Assembly (NCBI GenBank): GCA_963662175.1
Contig: OY759217.1
Coordinates: 46,972,108 to 47,036,107, forward strand
Reading direction: 5' to 3'
Origin: Aradus depressus
Lineage: Eukaryota; Arthropoda; Insecta; Hemiptera; Aradidae
Length of the DNA: 64,000 nt
The stretch's first letter is position 1, and every line of letters starts with the position of its first letter. Of this stretch, positions 21,030 through 32,153 are shown piece by piece. The notes beneath the pieces were generated by a model that was not told the origin of the DNA, made no database searches, and saw nothing but the letters and a program-made list of their open reading frames with translations. The translations under genes and the position numbers were made by a program.

Positions 21030-21800
21030 CCTCTCTTGGGAGTTATCGTGCTCACAGACACACACAGACAAGACACGAACATTTTTTTTTTCATATTTGG
21101 AATCTGGAGGTCAGAACCCACGAGATCTCATTGTAAATTCCGTATCGAGTTTTTGACCGATTACATAACTTCCCCTATACTACTTATAGCTGGGGAAATA
21201 AAAAAAACAAAAAAAAAAACGAGGAGTTAAATATCGTAACAACGGACGGACCGGCTACATAGGTCCATATTAGTGATGGGAAAAGCGCTATTTCTTTGTA
21301 GCTGCTACTACTTTTTATAAATAATAGTTATAAATGGGCGCAGAGTAAAAAATATGCGTATCAGATCAAAAGTATTTCTTATTTAATAATATAATAATAT
21401 CTGTTGTCGGGTTCGATAACCTTAGATATTTACTATCTCGCTAACCCCTTTATGTACGTTCTTAAAATAATATATTTTTTAAATACTTTCCTCATTTCAA
21501 TATTTAAAAAAAATGGTGTGTATCTGTAAACATGATAACTCCTGAAAGAATCGGAACATGAAATTTTATATGTGAATCCAGAACCTCATAAGATCGACAA
21601 GTACTGATTTTCAATTTCGGACGTGTTTCATTAATTTTCCGCAATATCAGGGACTTGGCTCTAAAATCCCAATAACTGTAAGTCAACTATTCAATTTTAG
21701 CGGCAAGTCGATTTGTATTGGAGAGAGAGCGAAAACTTCATTGATTAATTCGTCCTTGTGAAGTATATTGCCGGTGATTCACCGACAACTTTTTTTTTTT
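21030..21800. repeat. Fragments of the TACTTCCCC repeat family
   Basis: 21030-21200 carries the right end of the family (GACCGATTACATAACTTCCC, then GGGGAAAT). 21490-21800 carries a second, inverted fragment (GATAACTCCTGAAAGAATC, then ATTAATTCGTCC near the other end). 21201-21490 between them is AT-rich with nothing recognised. Confidence 0.6.
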
Positions 21801-22133
21801 GTATTATGATCGGCCTTCGCAGAAAAGAGCTCGGTGAGTAACAGGAAAGGAGAGTAACAGGTTCTATATTTCAACTCTTACCTGAATGTGTTTTCAATGT
21901 AAGTAGCAATCTGCTACTGTTAAAGAAAATAGCAATTCAATATCATCTAATCCTCCCTCTCCATTCATACCTAATCTAAAATAATCCGAGTTTTCCGTGT
22001 TTAATTTTAACTTATTGACCTTTTAATCACAACGTTGATATCAATATGGCAACATTTTTTTATAGACAATTAAATCACAATTTCTGTTCAATTGGTGTTT
22101 AGTGAATGACAGTGTTTAATTAATGTTCTTATA

Positions 22134-24583
22134 ATGAATAATAACATTTTCTTTCTTATGGTTTGTGTTATAAAATCTGTGGCTGCATATACCGTAGTAG
22201 AAGACAAGAAAGCTCTCGTTTCTCTGAATACTACAGAACTATCAAAAAACAATTTAATTGAAACGTTTAAGTCTAAGGATAAAAACATATCAAATTTATC
22301 CTTCCAAAATGGAAGAAACCTGGACCTTGTTGTACAATTGAACTATGGGGTGGATTTGTTGCTAACTGTTGTCAGGTGGGCTTTTGTTAAAAAACGAGAA
22401 TTATTTGTACCTATTTCTGACATAGACAAGGAATTCGGCCATGATTTTTATATTGGAACATTTCACGCTAAGGAAGGATTCCTGGGCGATCTGGGCTCTC
22501 TTGAAAGGAAAGGAGATGTTCTCTTTGTAAAACATGGATCATCTGTTGTTTTGCACGTACCACTCAGACTTGCCTCCCTCAATGCAGGTAAACTTTCACA
22601 ATTGTGATGTATAAAATTAAACACATTTTAATTATTAAAATATTATAAAATTAATTATATTTATTTGTATAAAACCAGTGAAATAACTAAATTAGTGAAT
22701 AAATATATGAAGTCGCATTTTGTTTTAAAACGAACCAAAGAGTGGAGACAAAAGGCGACCATCAGCTGTTCTAATAGAATGGACCAGTTTCAGTTGTGTT
22801 GTGGAGGTGAGAAGTCTGAGGACAGGCTAGTCTAGAGAAGTGTTTTTAGGCTTAAGGTAGTGAACCAAGAGGATGAAAAGAACAGTGAAATAGATGCGGA
22901 AAGGAGGTACTTTTATTTATTTATACATATATATGCCCTAAATAACATTAATATAAATAGTGGAAAAAAATAAATAAAACAGAAAAATGTTATGAAAATT
23001 TTGATTTCGATTTTCGGACCCATTACAATAACTTCTTCATATGCTGGGAAGTTATAAAATACTTATATGTTTAGTTTTAAAGAATTAGTTTGTAGGATTT
23101 CTATTTTATTATAATATAATGATATTATGTACCTACCTACTTTGTTTTTGTTTCATATTGAAATTATGATTCAATTTATAATGTAGGTTTAAGTAAATAA
23201 ACCCAAATATTTGTTCTCTTATTCTATGCTATTCATTTTCCCTGTTAACCCAGTAAGATAATTTATACCTTTAGATTAGATTTAACATTAATGAAAAATT
23301 TAGAAAAACAATATGGCGTCTTATTATTATATTTAAACGAAATCCAAATGAAAAGTTTTTTAATTGAAATTTTTTTAAATACGTGCACTTTCTTCAAAAT
23401 TGCACGTCTTGAACTTTCGATATTTTTTAGGGCCTTTTTCGGAAATTACTGTAGAAATCAAAATTTAGTAAAAGACCAGCTATAATTTCTACAGGAAAAG
23501 TGGTAATATTTATTATTTATATATATTTTTTTATTTTAACATACATTTCTTTATGACACAATATTACGCGGATATTATTGCTCCCAGATCTCTTTGTTTA
23601 CTTTCTCATACCTTTTCAATCGTGCGAAAATCCGAGACCTAGTTTTCAGATAGATTTTCACGTTTCAAAGTCCTCTGAATACGTTTTGACAATTTTCAAT
23701 TTGATGCCTGTCTGTGTATGTGATGGAAAGTTATGAGCGCTCTACCACAAAAACGATTGTAGTTACGAACTTGAAATTTTGAACCAATAGGTCACTTGAG
23801 CAAACTTAGATTTGATTAAATTTTGGCCCAAGTCGGGCCTAAATTGAGTCGGGGCTAAAATACATTTTACAAGATACCGCCTATGTTTATGACCTAATCA
23901 AAAATCTTTCAAAGTAAAAGTTGCAGAAAAAACCAAAATACATTTTTCATATAAAATACAATTTTTCACGTAATATTTAATTAATACAATTTTTCCACAA
24001 ATTCACGTCCTAAAAATATTAGGTAGTTTGTAACAGGTATTTTTTGGTGCAGTTAGAGCTTGTTCCGTTCCTGTTAAAGAGCAGTTTTCGATATCACTAG
24101 AAGGTAGAGTGGTTGTCATTCACTAAAATAATTTTTCTATATTCATCTGATATTTCACCACGCTAAATTACATTGGATATTTGATACTCAATAATATATG
24201 TGTCTCCAACTATACTACAATTTTTAAAAAAATATGTTTCAGGTTACAAGAATTACACATTTACTTTGCTGAGAACTCAACAAACAGGAGAAATGAACAT
24301 CACAATTGACCGAGCCTCAGTGACTCTCCAACTGACGTTGACCTACTCGCCTGGATGCTCCCTCGCACTCGACTACATACGGATGGACGAGTTGAGTGGG
24401 ATCCAAGTGAACTCTACGGGTCTGGGGGCGTACAGGGGGATGTTTGACCTGGTCACAAGATGGCTAACAGCTAACTTTGAAGATAGATTCAGAGAGGCCG
24501 CTGAGAGGAGACTCAACCAGAAGATGCTCAAAGTCACGCAGGACATTAATAAAATGTTATGTGCTTATTTCCCACAGTTATAA
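22134..24583 (+). CDS. Group-7-allergen-like secreted protein, copy 1
   Basis: Two coding exons, 22134-22587 and 24243-24583, joined in phase 1, give 264 aa with GT/AG borders. The N-terminus (NNNIFFLMVCVIKSVAA) is a signal peptide, so the product should be secreted. The body has the pattern of the Grp7_allergen family (Der p 7 type, BPI/JHBP-like lipid-binding fold): LGSLERKGDVLFVKH around residue 122, then a beta-rich stretch with TYSPGCSLALDYI, ELSGIQV, GLG, and a final amphipathic helix after WLTANFEDRF. The ligand is unknown. Copy 2 at 32154 shares the exon-2 border and exactly 341 nt of final exon. Copy 1 lacks the first intron of copy 2. A TIR element begins within a few bases of the stop. 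Upstream is AT-rich; no certain promoter. Confidence 0.8.
22588..24242 (+). other. Intron of Group-7-like copy 1
   Basis: Begins GTAAAC and ends TATGTTTCAG. AT-rich. A degenerate piece of the TACTTCCCC family is recognisable around 22990-23050 (GACCCATTACAATAACTTC). No gene or RNA seen. Confidence 0.7.
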
Positions 24584-24587
24584 ACAA

Positions 24588-25508
24588 TAGCGTGGGCAGC
24601 GGCGGGTGGAGTTCGTTCGGTTAAATTGCTAATTTATCGGTTCTCCAGTTTTTTTTTTTTTTTAATTTAATTTTGGTAAATTGATAAAGAACGAGTGACT
24701 GAAAATTTGAATTGTGAAATGCTCATGTAACTAAAAAATATTGACTCTCCCGTCGGTCCTTTTGGTTCACAGTACAGGTTCTATAAAAAAACAGTAAGGC
24801 TTATCAGTAAAACTAGGTGTGCAATACATTCTGCTGTTTGCAAAAACTGAGCTGAGTCAGGCATATCTGTATAAAAAACTCAGTTAGTGTTTTAATAATT
24901 ATCAGTAACTTCTCACCTTGTATGTTCTTTATGAATATATTCATGCTTTAAATAGATTTCAATTGAATTCAACCGATTGCCGTTTTGTAGACAACAACAG
25001 CTGTTTTTGCACAAAATTCTTTTTACTATGTGTTCTTTGTATGTTGAAGAATATTTTTTATCGAAAAGTTTGTACGTTAGAACACGTAAAGAAACGGCTC
25101 CAAAAAAGTGCTATGCTAAACCGAAAAGGGCTTCGCCCGGATTTTTACATTAGAAATCGAAAAATTCTATTTTGCGCGAGAATTTAGTCTCTCATTTGAT
25201 TTCAATGGGGATTTCGTTTTACGGTGATTATTCCTCCGTGGTATGTTCGATTTCAGATTTTTTTAGTAGTGAACCATCGTCACCGTGTCCACTACCATCG
25301 TGGCAAATTTCAATGTGATCGGTAAAGGGGTTTAGGAGGAGTACGAGTTTATAGAAATACATGAGTCGCCGAAGAAAAAGCTTCGAAGAAAAAAACTCAG
25401 CTCATTAACGTAGCCGGTTGGGAACTGTTGACATAAGACAACCGATAACAAGGAACGAGCCCGGAAGAGCACGAGAGGACCCATCCGCCGCTACCTACGC
25501 TCCTGTCG
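24588..25508. mobile_element. Candidate DNA transposon with long inverted ends
   Basis: The left end has GCGTGGGCAGCGGCGGGTGG near 24593. The reverse complement of the right end reads GCGTAGGTAGCGGCGGATGG near 25499. Similarity continues inward for roughly 60 bp with gaps (TCGTTC and TTATCGGTT on both sides). The interior has no transposase. It starts about 5 bp after the stop codon of Group-7-like copy 1, so the transcript end of that gene probably lies within it. Family unassigned. Confidence 0.55.
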
Positions 25509-26780
25509 TAAAACCTGATGTCTGGTGTCAAGACGGTTTGAGTACAAATATGCAAAGAGGACCTAGCTAAGTACAGACCGGTGTTCAGTTGTCCTAATCA
25601 TCAATCTAGGTGATAAACACTTATTTAGCAGTACCTGTAGGGCCGTTAATGTCTTTCAAGGTTCCAACTTGAAACTTAATTTTAAATGTACAGAATGGTG
25701 ACTTCAATATGGTGGTAAAAAAAATGAAATTGTTGATCTCACTGAAAACTGGTAGTCTGAAAACACAAGGGTTGTTGAACACGAATCTGAAATAAAATAT
25801 TAAAGAACATTAAAAATAGCGGGGCTTCAATTCGACCAGTAGTTTACCTCATTATCATTAATTTCATGTTTAGTCAGAGCATAATTCATCAAAGCGTACA
25901 GAGCGCTCTGTTAGTAGATGATAATATCATCTACATCTATGATTATTACTCATGACTTGAGCTTTATCATATTATGACCTTGTAGTTAAAGCCCAAGTCA
26001 TGAGTAATAATAACTAACATAATTCATCAATATTTTCTGGCATGGAACAATTCCGAGGCCAAACCGGACATAGAGATCGGTGTCTGATTTACTAAAAAAA
26101 TATATATATATATATTTTCTATTGAGGAAAATTGCTGTCCACGAATCTTACTTTGAACTTCAAGTCAATAAGGAAGGCTACCGGAAAAAATATATATTTA
26201 TGAAAATTTCTTTAATAATAAAATTACAAGTTATTATTCTTTAGCAAACTTTACTTGTCAAACTCTTCTAAATGAAGGAACTCATTCCAGCAGAGCTCTT
26301 TTGTTGCCATTACTCTGATATGAATGCAATTAATATCTGAGTTTTAGCCTCATCTCTTCCTAAATGTATTAACGAATATATAGCTTCAATATTTGTTCAG
26401 ATTTGATCGGAAAAATGTGTTTTGTCCGGCTAAATCAGACAAATAGCCCACTGTTTGTTGGCAGAAAAGAGTGATATATCATAGAAATAAACATGTTCTC
26501 TTCCTATTGTTTCATTTTTGACCAGGTCCGGTTTTCAACTGCGCAATCATCAGTGGCACATCACCCGTGTAGTGTGGTGTCTTAACACAACACTAGTCAC
26601 TAAGTACTACTAGTCAGAAATAAAACAGTGGATAGACAACGTCCAACATGTTACTATCATGTATGAGTGATGAACCAGGTTGTAGGTCATGCAAAATAAT
26701 CAATAAAATGTTATTTCTTTTATCTCTCAATTTAAGTTTTATTTTTACCTTGAAATTAATTTCAGAAAATTATAACTTTT
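25509..26780. other. Intergenic sequence with a SINE 3' fragment
   Basis: 25870-26015 contains a rearranged piece of the SINE tail, with GTAGTTAAAGCCCAAGTCATG and an inverted duplicate of the adjacent ATGAGTAATAATAA sequence. Near 26529-26554 the minus strand reads CTGATGATTGCGCAGTTGAA, a motif shared with many retroelement tails. Otherwise AT-rich with nothing supported. Confidence 0.5.
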
Positions 26781-27141
26781 AACCCCCGACGGAAAAGGAG
26801 GGGTGTTATAAGTTTGAAGCCTTTGTCTGTGTGTGTGTCTGTTTGTGGCATCGTAGCTCCAAGACGGCTGAACCGATTTCAAAGCGTTTTTTTTTGTTTC
26901 AAACGATGGTATTTGCGAGATGGTTCTTAGCCATATTTGGTGGAAATGGGGTATACCGTTTCCAAGATCTGCATTGCCCTGGTCTCATCAGAGCCTGTCT
27001 CGGCCTCTTATTACAGCTTTATTACAGAGTTTGAGCTGAAATGTCTATAAGGCCAAGCCCCCCCCCCCCCCCCCCCCCCCCCCACAAAAAAAAGCCCTCC
27101 CCACCAAGGTATCAGTAAAAAAAAATTTGTTTCGGTTTTTT
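26781..27141 (+). mobile_element. MITE with ACCCCCGAC ends, copy 1
   Basis: Starts AACCCCCGACGGAAAAGGAG, then GTGTCTGTTTGTGGCATCG and AGCTCCAAGACGGCTGAACC. The interior holds a poly(C) run at about 27058-27082. The far end is a degraded complement of the start. No coding capacity. Copy 2 lies 315 bp downstream in the same orientation. Confidence 0.6.
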
Positions 27142-27455
27142 TTTAATTTAACTTTTTTTCCTAAGATTTTCACTAGATCTCTTCCACATTTCAGTCTTTG
27201 AGACGTGATCTCTGACTACCATTTTGTCAGAAATAAAACGTCGATCCACTGCATTCATAATGAATACTAAAAAGAAATCAGAGTTCCTGAGTGAACTTAT
27301 AGAATGATTTCGACACAAAAAAAAAATCGAAGAGCTGTATTAATATTTCATATCGATAAGAAGTGAAACCACTTTACAAGTTAAATGATACAATAATATC
27401 CATTATTTCTAATTATGGAATTTGAAGATGTTTGTTTATAAATGATATCTCATGT

Positions 27456-27796
27456 GACTCCCAACGCAAAAAGAGGGGTTGAAGCGTTTGTCTATGGCAT
27501 CGTAGCTTCAAGACGATTGAACCGATTTCAAAGCTTTTTTTTTTGTTTCAAAAGCTGGTATTTGAGAAATGGTTCTTAGCCATGTTGGGTGGAACTCGGG
27601 TATACCGTCTCCAAGATGGCTTTCATCAGAGCCTGTGTAGTGATCTCATACATAGCTAGAGACTTGGACTTTCAGCTCAGATTATTAGACCAAGCCCCTC
27701 CCCCCTAAGCGCTTCTAGCCCCCCCCCCCCCCCACCCCGCCAAAAAAAGCACTCCTCACCAAGGTTTCAGTAAGAAAAAAAAATTGTCGGGGGCTT
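27456..27796 (+). mobile_element. MITE with ACCCCCGAC ends, copy 2
   Basis: Parallels copy 1 along its length, with GGCATCGTAGCTTCAAGACG, the C-run near 27720, and CACCAAGGTTTCAGTAA. It keeps a clearer right end, GTCGGGGGCTT at 27786-27796. Its left end is more degraded than in copy 1. Confidence 0.6.
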
Positions 27797-28585
27797 TTTA
27801 ATTTTTTTATTTAACTTTTTATATCAGCAAACAGCCAAATTGTTACAGCGGTACGTTAAAACTTTTATTGTATTTCTGTTTTAACCCTCATATATTTGAC
27901 AAGAAAAATTCGTAAAACATCAACTGTTTTTAAGGTTCATCCGAAACGCTTATTTGTCTCGGATTTTACTTGGAGGGAAAAAAATATTAAAATAAGGTAA
28001 AAAAAAATACCAAAGAAAAAATATGATTCTATGTTCTGAAACAGTGTTACATGTGTAACATGGAACTGTTCCGTAATGATAATTTTCAAATTCAGATAAA
28101 TATTTTGTACAGATCGAAGGAAATAACTTCGCTTCACAATGAACTTGAAAACATAAGGAAACGTTTAATGTACCGGTAACAAATATGAAAAAAAAAAAAT
28201 CTCAAAAGTGGTACTTAATTAACGATATAGATAAAATTTTCTGTTGACTGATACGAGAGCATTTATAAATCAATTAACCCAACCTCAACAGGTTTTGATA
28301 TTCATTTGCAGCAACTTCGAGGTGGAACTTAAGGTAAGTTCGTTAATATATACTTGGCCAGGATGAAGTCAATCAGATCCGAGCTCTAAGCACATTTAAT
28401 GTCGAGAGACTTAAGCCTCCTCTTTAACACTCCCACTTATTAAAGAGAACTAATGTGAAAATGTACATCCAACAACAGGGGGAAAAGATGTGCATATAAC
28501 TTTAAGTAAATATTTTATGGTAAAGTAGACATAACTTGCTTTGTAACTGAAGGTTAATTTTTAAAAAAATCGTAGGTAAACCAGC
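27797..28585. other. Intergenic AT-rich sequence
   Basis: A 24-nt exon-like piece (acceptor TTTGCAG near 28311, donor GTAAGT near 28334) can be drawn, but it is too short to identify. Nothing else seen. Confidence 0.5.
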
Positions 28586-30325
28586 GGCTATGTACTTCCC
28601 CAGCAAGAATTAATCTCTCCCTTCAGAGCCCAAACGGCTCAATTGCAATATTTGACTTACGTAGATGTTTCTGAATCCTCATGTGTCGATACATTCATTA
28701 TTTTGGCTGTTATTAGTCCCCCTCCCCTTCGGCTAATTTTGCTGGAAATCAATTGGTGACGTCCTTGGAGGAGATTAAATTTATATATGAAATGTTGTAT
28801 TCATATATTCATTGCAACGGCAATTATTAGGGTTTTTTACAGACATTTTCTCCCCATTTTTCGAATCAGGAGGTCGGATTTATTTTTTAAAGAAGATAAA
28901 AGAAAATATAGCAGATTTTTTTTTAGTTTTTGCTTCTCAGGTGCATTTTTCAAAGTGTTTTTAATCCAATGAGGATATAAATCGTGGATTTAAGTTGCAT
29001 AAAGTGTTAAAAAAACATACCTAAGAAGTATGGTATTTAGTAAAAAATAATTCAGCAACTTTTAAACCAAAAATATTTTTAGTTACATTTTTTGGGGGGA
29101 AATATTATTTTTCATTCCCAACATTTTCGAGGCCGATTCCACTGAAAATTAATAGGTATCGTCCTTATCGATTGTTGGATTCGCATATAAAATTTCGTGT
29201 CAGTACATTCATTCTATCGGTAGCAATTAGAGTTCTTGTGTTAAGCCTCCACCTAATCCCACCTGTCGTCTTAATGGGGTTCTGTATACACATATATCAA
29301 GGTCATTTCATAAGTAATGTCGGTTTCTCATTATTGACTGTTTGTATACAACATTAAAGCCAACTGCCTTTGGATGATGATTTGTTTACCAATAATATAG
29401 GTATATATATAATAAATAGGTATTAATAAGTAATTAACTTATATTGTTTTGACTGAGGAATATCTATCTTTAGGCCTTCAGTTCACATTTTACCATGGAA
29501 GTGACTGGTGAACATATTCGGCATATTTTGTTATGGAAATTACACAAAGACAAAAAAGCGGCTTCCATGCATCGAAAAATTGAGGAAGTTTATGGCGAGG
29601 GTCAAATAAGTGAGAGGCAGGTGCAACCATGGTTTGAAAAATTTCGTGGTGGACATTTCGATCTTGTAGACGAGCCTCGCTCAGGCCGACCTGTTCAAAT
29701 AGACGAGATTCTTGTGAGAGCTGCAGTTGAAAAACTTGCCAATAAACTTGAATCAACCCATTCCACCATCCACCGGCATCTCCATCAGATCGGAAAAATT
29801 TCGAAATTAGGAAAATGGGTGCCACATGAGTTTAGCGAGGCAAACCTTAGAGGGCGTATCTCGACTTGCTCTTCATTAACCTCTAGGCTTAATGGGGAGC
29901 CATTTCTCGCTAGGATCGTCACTGGTGACGAAAAGTGGGTTCTTTACAACAATGTTGTGCGATCTAGACAATGGCTCAGTCCAGGGCAAGAACCAATACC
30001 TCAGCCTAGAGCAGGTCTCCATGCCGAAAAGGTTTTGCTTTCTGTTTGGTGGCATATGGGAGGCATAATTCACTATGAATTTTTAAAAAGAATGAAACAA
30101 TCACCAAAGAGGTTTACTGTCAACAGCTTGGCCGTTTAAATGAAGCACTTTCAGAAAAACGGCCTTCTTTAGTGAGCAGACGTGGAGTTTTGTTTCACCA
30201 GGACAACGCAAGGCCTCACAATGCCAAAGATACGATTACAAAAATGAAATTCCGATAAAACTGAACATTTCTGACCGATTACATAACTTCCCCTATACTT
30301 TGAATATCTGGAGGAAGTAAACAGA
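28586..30325 (+). mobile_element. TACTTCCCC-family element split by a mariner
   Basis: The left end is GGCTATGTACTTCCCCAGC. Internal units of about 120 bp each repeat a theme of the kind CTGAAAATTAATAGGTATCG, then TCGATACATTCATTATATCG in variant forms. The right end is GACCGATTACATAACTTCCC near 30276 followed by GAGGAAGTA. The interior from about 29297 to 30257 is a mariner insertion. Confidence 0.6.
29297..30257 (+). pseudogene. Truncated mariner transposase gene and left end
   Basis: Left-end-like sequence AAGGTCATTTCATAAGTAAT follows TA. The frame 29495-30139 reads mariner transposase: N-terminal helix-turn-helix segments (RHILLW, then YGEGQISERQVQPWFEKFRG, then DEPRSGRP) and the first catalytic motif TGDEKW. 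A frameshift near 30095 precedes HQDNARPH, which holds the second aspartate. The third aspartate motif and the right end are missing, because host-repeat sequence resumes at about 30250. It cannot encode active transposase. Confidence 0.8.
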
Positions 30326-30524
30326 TAGCGTTATGCAGTCAAGAGAAGGAGATTCAAGAGGCTGGATAAAAGATAACGGCGATAATAAATATAATTTTCC
30401 TTGTAATATTTGCACACCAAACTGTTTTTTTTACTTATTTCATTTTGATACGCTGCCATTAAGTGTTCAAAGGTTCCAAATTCCTGTCTTAGGCACCACA
30501 AACTTAGATAATATTAGAGACAAA

Positions 30525-31105
30525 CAGGGGCGTAGCCAGCGGGGGGGGGGGGGGGGGCGCGTGCCCCCCCTGGTCAGAGCAAAAAACAAGATAAAAATTA
30601 AATAATCTAAAAAAATAGTTTTTATTAAAAATGGATTGCTTGCAAGTTATCAATAGGATCTTCAAATTTCTCGAGAGTCTGATTCCTAAATCAGCAATCA
30701 GCAGTTGCAAGTGCGGGGCAGGCGCTAGAATTTTTAAATATACACGGATTCGATCATTTCATTTCCTCGCTCAAAATCTTCATTTATATTATAACTTATT
30801 CTCTTAAAGCTGATTTTACATGCGCAGTAAAAATGCAAAGAGCAGCAGCAGCAAATGCACGCTATTGGCTGTAAGTCGTTTAATTCTAAAAGCACAGACA
30901 CCATAGCGTGCATTTGCATTTTTGCTGCGCATGTAAAGTCAGCTTAAGTATTACGGTCAATGGTTACACCTCAGGGGGAGCTTCTAGGGGTCCGAGCCTC
31001 CCAAATTAATAACAAAAAGACTACAGCGCTAACCACGGGCTATGCCCCCGGGAGTCTATACTGCCCCCCCCCCCCCCTCTGCTCAAAATCCTGGCTACGC
31101 CCCTG
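30525..31105 (+). mobile_element. Non-autonomous hAT-like element with 8-bp target duplication
   Basis: The ends are CAGGGGCGTAGCCAG and its complement CTGGCTACGCCCCTG. The flanks GAGACAAA (30517-30524) and GGGACAAA (31106-31113) agree at 7 of 8 bases, as expected for hAT. Homopolymer runs of G and C sit just inside each end. The interior, about 580 bp, has no transposase. It also contains a partial inverted pair around 30810-30945 (CATGCGCAG and CTGCGCATG). Confidence 0.78.
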
Positions 31106-31280
31106 GGGACAAACAATGTACTACGCCAGCTCATCTTATTTATGATCAGTTGAGTTTTCTTCCTGTTTCTAAGCCATTCTCTTCTCGTCATGTCGTTGCA
31201 TTCATATCATCCGCTTTTATTCAATTTTTACTTGAGCCTCCGATGGGGAAGCCGAGGGGGTGGCCCTAGGAAAACATTAA
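31106..31280. other. Short intergenic stretch
   Basis: Nothing recognised. Confidence 0.5.
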
Positions 31281-32010
31281 ATTCCATTGAAAATTCAACT
31301 TAGAAGTTCTGACCGATTACATAACTTCCCCTATACTTCATATAATTTGAGGTTATGTAATCGGTGAAAAATTTGATGCTTAGTTTTTAACGGAATTTTA
31401 TGTTTTCCGACCTATAAATTCCAAATATGAAAAAAAAAATCTGTGTGTCTGTGAACACGATAATTCCCGATAAAATGGATGTATCGACACAAAACTTTAT
31501 AAGTCAATCCAGAGCCCTCTAACGACAGAACCTATTGTTTTTCAGGCAAATCGACTAAAGAAAAGGAGGGTGGTTTAACATAAAAACGAACAAAGGACGA
31601 CACTTATTAATTTTCAGCGGAATCGGCAGAAGGGATGGGGGGGGGGGGGGGGGGGGTCAGAAGAGGGGCTCAACACCAAAACCCCAATAACTGCAGGTTT
31701 AACAAATGTATCGAGATGCAATTTCATATTTAAAGTCAGAACCCAATGAGGTCAAATTTAAGCGAAATCGCCTGAAGGGAAGGGTGCTCAATTCCAGTGA
31801 ATTCCTTCATAAATGCCGATGTAATGAATTTATCGACCCTAAATTTAGTAATAGGATTCAGAAACCCCTATGTAGGTCGTTTTTTTTTTTTTTTAATGTA
31901 GGTAAGTCAACTGTTGAATATTAGCGCAAACAGTTGACTGGATGTGAAGTGGGAGCGAAAAATTGATGATTTCGTTCTGGGGTTGTACATTGGCAGTGAT
32001 TCACCGACAC
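31281..32010 (-). mobile_element. TACTTCCCC-family copies, head-to-head ends
   Basis: A right end in plus orientation (CCGATTACATAACTTCCCC near 31312) is immediately followed by a right end in minus orientation (GGTTATGTAATCGG near 31352) and then an inverted body running to about 32010. Runs of G (31639-31657) and T (31880-31894) interrupt the body. Confidence 0.55.
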
Positions 32011-32153
32011 GTTTTTCCCGTCTATTTTGTAATACTCATTGTTATTTCAAAATACTCCTGAAAGTGTTGGATTTCGATATCAGAAGATATTTCAACTTGA
32101 TGTGCTCATAAAATGGCCTTATTTTATATATATTTTTTTTTACAGAAAACAAA

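Noticed and set aside
26529..26554. Hammerhead-like CTGATGA...GAAA motif on the minus strand
   Set aside because: The segment between the two core motifs does not form a proper stem II, so a ribozyme is not supported.
28311..28334. 24-nt exon-like segment between acceptor and donor motifs
   Set aside because: Too short to support, with no matching partner exons in frame.
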